Source: Bacteroidales bacterium UBA1181
GTDB taxonomy: Bacteria > Bacteroidota > Bacteroidia > Bacteroidales > Paludibacteraceae
DNA: 64,000 nt
Direction of reading: 5' to 3'
Assembly: GCA_002310215.1 (NCBI GenBank)
Contig: DBYR01000014.1
Span: 226,460 to 290,459, forward strand
Part shown: one piece after another, positions 59,430 to 64,000 of the stretch
Position numbering within the stretch: the stretch's first letter is position 1
Layout of the letters: every line of letters starts with the position of its first letter
The notes under the pieces: model-generated
What the model was told of the DNA's origin: nothing
The model's database searches: none
What the model saw: the letters and a program-made list of their open reading frames with translations, nothing else
Program-made: the position numbers and the translations under genes

Positions 59430-60323
59430 ATGGTACAGACGAAATTTACAGGGTTGGGAATCGCTTTGATAACCCCATTCAAGGATGATGAGAGTGTCGA
59501 TTACGATGCGCTGGGTAGGTTGTTGGACTATCAGTTGCAGAACGGAATCGATTATTTGGTTGTGTTGGGTACTACGGCTGAAACGCCGACTTTGTCTGAG
59601 GACGAGAAAAAGTCTATCATCCAGTTCGTGCAAAATAAGGTGAAGGGTAGTGTTCCTATCGTGTTGGGATTGGGTGGTAACTGTACGAGAGGTATCGTCG
59701 AAAAACTGAAAAACGACGATTTCACCGGCATAGATGCTATCCTTTCTGTTGTGCCTTATTACAATAAACCATCCCAAGAGGGTATTTATCAGCACTATAA
59801 GGCGATCGCCGAAGCATCTCCCGTCCCTGTCATCATGTATAATATACCGGGTAGAACGGGTGTCAATATGCAAGTCGATACCACGATCCGTTTGGCTCGT
59901 GAGTTTGATAAGATCATAGCCATCAAGGAGGCGAGCGGCAATATGGACCAAATCAACGATATCATCAAACGGAAACCGAAGGATTTCATGGTCATTTCGG
60001 GCGATGACGGTATCACTTATCCGTTGATCACTATGGGGGCACAGGGTGTTATATCTGTTATCGGAAACGCTTTCCCTAAGGAGTTCGGGCGTATGGTCAG
60101 GCTTTCATTACAAGGTGATTACGAATCCGCCAGACAGATTCACCAAAAATTCACGGATCTTTTCGACCTTCTTTTCGTGGACGGTAATCCTGCGGGCGCG
60201 AAATGTATGCTCTCGCTGATGGGCTATATTCAGAATAAACTGCGTCTGCCGCTTGTGCCGACGCGTATGGTGACGTATGATAAGATTCGGGAGGTTCTGA
60301 ACGGCTTGAATATCAAATGTTAA
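59430..60323 (+). CDS. dapA: 4-hydroxy-tetrahydrodipicolinate synthase
   Basis: 297 residues. VVLGTTAETPTL binds pyruvate carboxyl, Tyr137 (IMYNIPGRTG) relays protons and Lys166 (IIAIKEASG) forms the Schiff base. First committed step of lysine and diaminopimelate synthesis; dapL and dapF lie 25 kb away. truA follows 22 nt later. Confidence 0.96.
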   Translation: MVQTKFTGLGIALITPFKDDESVDYDALGRLLDYQLQNGIDYLVVLGTTAETPTLSEDEKKSIIQFVQNKVKGSVPIVLGLGGNCTRGIVEKLKNDDFTGIDAILSVVPYYNKPSQEGIYQHYKAIAEASPVPVIMYNIPGRTGVNMQVDTTIRLAREFDKIIAIKEASGNMDQINDIIKRKPKDFMVISGDDGITYPLITMGAQGVISVIGNAFPKEFGRMVRLSLQGDYESARQIHQKFTDLFDLLFVDGNPAGAKCMLSLMGYIQNKLRLPLVPTRMVTYDKIREVLNGLNIKC

Positions 60324-60345
60324 CGATTCCATCGGATTTTTTTCC

Positions 60346-61074
60346 ATGCGTTATCTGATATGTTTTTCATATAAGGGAACTAATTATCATGGCTGGCAAA
60401 TACAGCCTAATGAGGTGACGGTCCAGTCGGTCCTCACTTCTTCTCTTTCGTTGGTCTTGCGCCAGGAGGTCGAGTTGGTGGGGGCGGGTAGGACAGATGC
60501 CGGTGTCCATGCCAAGCGGATGTTCGCCCACTTCGATTTCGACGATGAAATCGTTGATTTTGAATCTCTTTCAAATAAGTTGAATAGTCTATTGCCTCCC
60601 GATATCTCTGTCTTTGGTATAGAAAAGGTGGCGGATGATTTCCACGCTCGTTTCGACGCTAAATCGAGAACGTATAGGTATTACATATCCAGGAGGAAAA
60701 ATCCGTTTTTGGGCGATTTGTCCGCAAAAATGACCTTTCCGCTGGATGTGGATAGAATGAATGACGCGGCTATGGCTCTGTTCGATTATAGTGATTTCAC
60801 CAGTTTCAGCAAAGTCCATACGGATGTGAAGACGAATAATTGCAAGATCATGCGCGCCGAATGGGTGTATGAGGAGGATTGCCTCGTCTTCACGATACAG
60901 GCGGACCGTTTCCTGCGCAATATGGTCAGGGCAATCGTCGGTACCATGTTGGAGGTGGGGAAGGGTAAACTGAGCGTGGAAGGCTTCCGGAAAATCATCG
61001 AACAGAAAAACAGGTGCTTGGCTGGTACTTCCGCTCCGGCGGAGGGCCTCTTCTTATGTGATGTGGAATATTAA
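60346..61074 (+). CDS. truA: tRNA pseudouridine synthase A
   Basis: 242 residues. VGAGRTDAGVHAKRMF holds the catalytic Asp51. YHGWQIQPNEVTVQS and FLRNMVRAIVGTMLEVG are further TruA motifs. Makes pseudouridine at tRNA positions 38-40. Confidence 0.96.
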   Translation: MRYLICFSYKGTNYHGWQIQPNEVTVQSVLTSSLSLVLRQEVELVGAGRTDAGVHAKRMFAHFDFDDEIVDFESLSNKLNSLLPPDISVFGIEKVADDFHARFDAKSRTYRYYISRRKNPFLGDLSAKMTFPLDVDRMNDAAMALFDYSDFTSFSKVHTDVKTNNCKIMRAEWVYEEDCLVFTIQADRFLRNMVRAIVGTMLEVGKGKLSVEGFRKIIEQKNRCLAGTSAPAEGLFLCDVEY

Positions 61075-61085
61075 ACGCTTCGGTT

Positions 61086-62216
61086 ATGAATCAGATTCCC
61101 ATGGTTGACTTGAAAAGTCAGTATTTGAACGTGAAGGACGAAATGGACGCCGCGATCCAAGGCGTGCTGGATTCGTCCGCTTTCGTGAAAGGGGAGGCTG
61201 TCACTACGTTCCAACATCACTTCGAGTCTTACTTGGGTGTGAAGCATGTTATCCCGGTGGGAAATGGTACGGATGCCTTGCAGATCGCCCTGATGGCTTT
61301 GGGACTAAAGCCTGGCGACGAGGTCATCACGCCTGTATTCACTTTTATTGCCACGGCGGAGGTGGTCGCCTTGCTTGGACTTACGCCTCGCTTTGTGGAT
61401 GTCGATCCTTATACTTTCTGCATGACGGCGGAGGGGGTGGAAAAGGCCATTACACCGAGAACGAAGGCGATTGTGCCGGTCCATCTGTTCGGACAGAATG
61501 TGGAGATGGAGTCCATCCTGAGAATTGCGGAAAAACACCATATCTTTATCGTTGAAGATGCTTGCCAATCCATTGGTTCTGAATACAAATTCTCCGATGG
61601 AATGGTGAAAAAAACAGGTTGTATGGGCCATTTCGGCTGTACCTCCTTCTTCCCTTCCAAGAATCTAGGATGTTACGGAGATGGAGGGGCTTTGTTCACC
61701 GATGACGATGCTTTGGCGGAGACCGCCCGTTGCATCGCGAACCATGGGATGACTGTGCGTTATCATCATGACAGAATAGGCGTGAACTCTCGGCTGGACA
61801 GCCTGCAAGCCGCTATATTGGACGTGAAATTGAGGCATTTGGATGACTATATCGCGAATCGTCGCGCCGCCGCAGCTTTTTATGATGAGGCGTTGGCGGA
61901 TATCCCTGCGCTTCTCACACCTCGCAAAAATGCCCATTCCACCCATTCTTATCACCAGTATACGATTCAGGTGCCGGCGGAAAAAAGAGATGCCCTTCAA
62001 CTTTTTTTGAAAGAGAATGGCGTCGCCTCTATGATATATTATCCGATTCCATTACATTTGCAGAAGGCTTATGACATTTATGGCTATAAGGAGGGGGCCT
62101 TCCCGGTGGCTGAACGTTTGTCCCGGGTGGTGTTGTCTTTGCCGATGCATTCGGAGCTTAGTGATGATGTTTTAGCCTATATATCGCAAAAGATTCACGC
62201 TTTTTGGTGTGAATAG
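61086..62216 (+). CDS. DegT/DnrJ/EryC1 sugar aminotransferase, WbpE-like
   Basis: 376 residues. FFPSKNLGCYGDGG contains the PLP Lys192, VEDACQSIG the Asp158 that binds the pyridine nitrogen, and GNGTDALQIAL the phosphate site. Closest in pattern to WbpE/WlbC, which form the 3-amino group of UDP-linked di-N-acetyl sugar acids; a WbpD-like acetyltransferase at 63860 supports that. Eleven bases after truA. Confidence 0.88.
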   Translation: MNQIPMVDLKSQYLNVKDEMDAAIQGVLDSSAFVKGEAVTTFQHHFESYLGVKHVIPVGNGTDALQIALMALGLKPGDEVITPVFTFIATAEVVALLGLTPRFVDVDPYTFCMTAEGVEKAITPRTKAIVPVHLFGQNVEMESILRIAEKHHIFIVEDACQSIGSEYKFSDGMVKKTGCMGHFGCTSFFPSKNLGCYGDGGALFTDDDALAETARCIANHGMTVRYHHDRIGVNSRLDSLQAAILDVKLRHLDDYIANRRAAAAFYDEALADIPALLTPRKNAHSTHSYHQYTIQVPAEKRDALQLFLKENGVASMIYYPIPLHLQKAYDIYGYKEGAFPVAERLSRVVLSLPMHSELSDDVLAYISQKIHAFWCE

Positions 62217-62272
62217 TGACGCTATCAAGGGGTTATCGTTTGGATTTTTATTGTAAATAATATAACATAAAT

Positions 62273-63415
62273 ATGGCAGTGAAGAGAAGTATTGTGATTA
62301 CAGGTGGTGCCGGTTTCATCGGTTCCCACGTTGTTCGTTTATTCGTGAACAAGTATCCTGAATATAATATCATCAATTTGGACAAGCTTACCTATGCGGG
62401 TAATTTGGCCAATCTGAAGGATGTGGAGAACAAGCCGAATTATAAATTCGTGAAGATGGATATCTGCGATTTTGATGCGTTCTATAAACTGATGCAGGAT
62501 GAAAAGGTCGATGGAATCATCCATTTGGCGGCTGAAAGCCACGTCGATCGTTCCATCAAGGATCCATTTACCTTCGCGAAAACCAATGTGATGGGTACGC
62601 TTTCTCTCTTGCAGGCTGCTAAATTGTATTGGGAATCTTTGCCTGAGAAGTATGAGGGAAAACGCTTTTACCACATTTCGACCGATGAGGTCTATGGCGC
62701 ACTTTCCATGACTCACCCGGAAGGAATCCAACCTCCCTTCTCCACTACCGCATCCAGCTCGGAGCACCACTTGGCCTATGGAGAGGATTTCTTCTATGAG
62801 ACCACCAAATATACGCCACACTCCCCATATTCCGCATCGAAGGCTGGTTCCGACCACTTCGTGCGCGCTTTCCACGACACGTATGGAATGCCTACTATCG
62901 TGACGAACTGCTCCAACAATTATGGACCATATCAATTCCCTGAGAAATTGATTCCGTTGTTTATCAATAACATACGCCATAGAAAACCATTGCCGGTCTA
63001 TGGCAAGGGTGAGAATGTGCGCGATTGGCTGTTCGTTGAGGACCATGCCCGTGCCATCGATGTCATTTTCCACAAGGGGAAGGTGGCCGAAACATACAAT
63101 ATCGGCGGTTTCAACGAGTGGAAGAACATTGACATCATCAAGGTCGTGATCAATACGGTCGATCGTTTGTTAGGCCGCAAGGAAGGGGAAGATTTGAACT
63201 TAATCACCTATGTGACAGACCGCTTGGGCCACGATGCCCGTTATGCCATCGACTCCACTAAACTGCAGAAGGAATTGGGGTGGGAGCCAAGCCTTCAATT
63301 CGAAGAGGGAATAGAAAAAACCGTGAAATGGTACCTTGATAACCAAGAGTGGATGGATAACATCACAAGTGGAGAGTACGAAAAGTATTACGAAGATATG
63401 TACAAAGGGAAATAA
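62273..63415 (+). CDS. rmlB: dTDP-glucose 4,6-dehydratase
   Basis: 380 residues. GGAGFIGSHVV is the NAD loop; STDEVYGAL holds the catalytic Thr-Asp-Glu; YSASK (about residue 185) the Tyr/Lys pair; NCSNNYGPYQFPEKLIPLFI is the RmlB signature. Makes dTDP-4-keto-6-deoxyglucose for rhamnose and other deoxysugars. Longer than E. coli RmlB by an insert (PFSTTASSSEHH ... YETTKYTPHS), usual in Bacteroidales. Confidence 0.95.
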   Translation: MAVKRSIVITGGAGFIGSHVVRLFVNKYPEYNIINLDKLTYAGNLANLKDVENKPNYKFVKMDICDFDAFYKLMQDEKVDGIIHLAAESHVDRSIKDPFTFAKTNVMGTLSLLQAAKLYWESLPEKYEGKRFYHISTDEVYGALSMTHPEGIQPPFSTTASSSEHHLAYGEDFFYETTKYTPHSPYSASKAGSDHFVRAFHDTYGMPTIVTNCSNNYGPYQFPEKLIPLFINNIRHRKPLPVYGKGENVRDWLFVEDHARAIDVIFHKGKVAETYNIGGFNEWKNIDIIKVVINTVDRLLGRKEGEDLNLITYVTDRLGHDARYAIDSTKLQKELGWEPSLQFEEGIEKTVKWYLDNQEWMDNITSGEYEKYYEDMYKGK

Positions 63416-63439
63416 ACTTCGGAATAGATTATTTGAAAC

Positions 63440-63503
63440 AAAATCCCCTTTCCATCATTCGGTTTAAAACCATGATATTATCGATGGAAAGGGGATTTTT
63501 GTT
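63440..63503 (+). terminator. Terminator after rmlB
   Basis: Perfect 17-bp arms (63440-63456 and 63483-63499; core ATCCCCTTTCCATC / GATGGAAAGGGGAT) followed by T5 and GTT. Confidence 0.85.
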
Positions 63504-63859
63504 CGCTTTTTGCAATCGCTTCGTGCCGGCATTTGTTTTTTAGGGGAAATACGTCCCGTTTTGTGCGCTTGAACTTATTTTTCCATGGCGAACATTGACT
63601 GAAAAAAGTTGCCCTTTTATTATGGATTTATGTCCGTTTCATGTATATTTGCACAATAAATGCGGGGTTAGTGAAGTTTGTAGAGCCAATCCCGATTTTG
63701 AGTTTACTCGGCGGACGAAGTCTCGTTTTTATTGGTTTTTGTCTTTCAATCATGGAACGGGAAATTTGTCCGATTTTATTGTGAATCGCTTGATTGTGAG
63801 TTGCTTGCTGTAATCGCTATGTTACTCACGATAACGAAGTTTTTGCCAAAACTCATCCA
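63504..63859. other. Leader region of the next polysaccharide gene
   Basis: No convincing gene. A TATATTTG -7 box (63644-63651) sits about 210 nt before the ATG at 63860, implying a long untranslated leader; no -33 element is clear. Confidence 0.45.
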
Positions 63860-64000
63860 ATGCGCCATTTTTTCGCACATGAGACTGCTGTCATTGACGA
63901 GGGTTGCTCCATCGGTGATGGGGTGAAAATTTGGCATTTCTCTCATGTCATGGCGGGTGCCACGGTGGGGGATAACTGCAATATCGGGCAAAATGTGGTT
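63860..64000 (+). CDS. WbpD-like UDP-sugar N-acetyltransferase, 5' end
   Basis: 47 codons to the window end. MRHFFAHETAVIDEGCSIGD, VKIWHFSHVMAGATVGDNCN and IGQNVV are the start of the hexapeptide-repeat helix of WbpD/WlbB N-acetyltransferases; the His in WHFSH is the conserved one. Works after a WbpE-type aminotransferase, such as the gene at 61086. Runs off the window. Confidence 0.8.
   Translation, partial: MRHFFAHETAVIDEGCSIGDGVKIWHFSHVMAGATVGDNCNIGQNVV

Noticed and set aside
63595..63813. 72-codon plus-strand frame between rmlB and the acetyltransferase
   Set aside because: Crosses the -7 box, no recognisable domain, composition like noncoding DNA.

Overview
The window is a stretch of a Bacteroidales (phylum Bacteroidota) chromosome. 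Four things point there: promoters of the TAnnTTTG type (about 19-22 nt downstream of a TTTG or TTG) in front of many genes; no Shine-Dalgarno pattern; a characteristic gene set (type III glutamine synthetase, LL-diaminopimelate aminotransferase, a DUF4289-type putative porin, a type IX secretion tail on a CotH protein); and surface lipoproteins. Genus cannot be fixed from what is visible. No tRNA, rRNA, CRISPR array or transposase was seen.

Layout. 1-3.7 kb: 5' two-thirds of glutamate synthase gltB (minus), divergent from an Lrp/AsnC regulator. 3.8-7.2 kb: a tandem duplicated unknown gene pair (second copy broken by one in-frame stop), a four-helix-bundle/zinc-finger protein behind a palindrome-covered promoter, and an HTH gene relic. 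7.3-14.8 kb: TonB-dependent receptor, DUF362-DUF1893 lipoprotein, a NapH-NapG-like iron-sulfur fusion, a Tat-signal aldo/keto reductase with ferredoxin tail, then tatA and tatC. This looks like an outer-membrane import plus periplasmic redox system with its own protein export route. 14.8-24.6 kb: redox and stress genes (FMN reductase; glutathione peroxidase with an OhrR-type MarR regulator; a Dxs-like enzyme plus amidohydrolase operon; a carboxymuconolactone decarboxylase/cupin lipoprotein, flavodoxin and acetyltransferase operon). The last two operons share a ~28-bp upstream motif at the same distance from their -7 boxes, so are probably one regulon.

24.7-31.2 kb is the most unusual part: a tightly packed five-gene minus-strand operon (VWA/TerY-like, PP2C-like phosphatase, two degenerate Ser/Thr kinases, DUF4407 membrane protein), an expanded TerY-phosphorylation triad. 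Its 5' region encodes a ~260-nt highly structured RNA ending in a terminator, and the whole block lies between two 64-bp direct repeats.

31.2-64 kb is mostly housekeeping: glnN, dapL, dapF; bcp coupled to a duplicated membrane protein; a dinD relic; prfC, thioesterase, trmD; a radical-SAM/Cys-rich protein pair; a flavodoxin remnant; prfA; an SMP-30 lipoprotein; a CotH-family secreted protein; purM; paaK plus ACT protein; a DUF2238 membrane protein and porin; ligA; dapA, truA; and the beginning of a surface-polysaccharide locus (DegT-type aminotransferase, rmlB, WbpD-like acetyltransferase running off the end).
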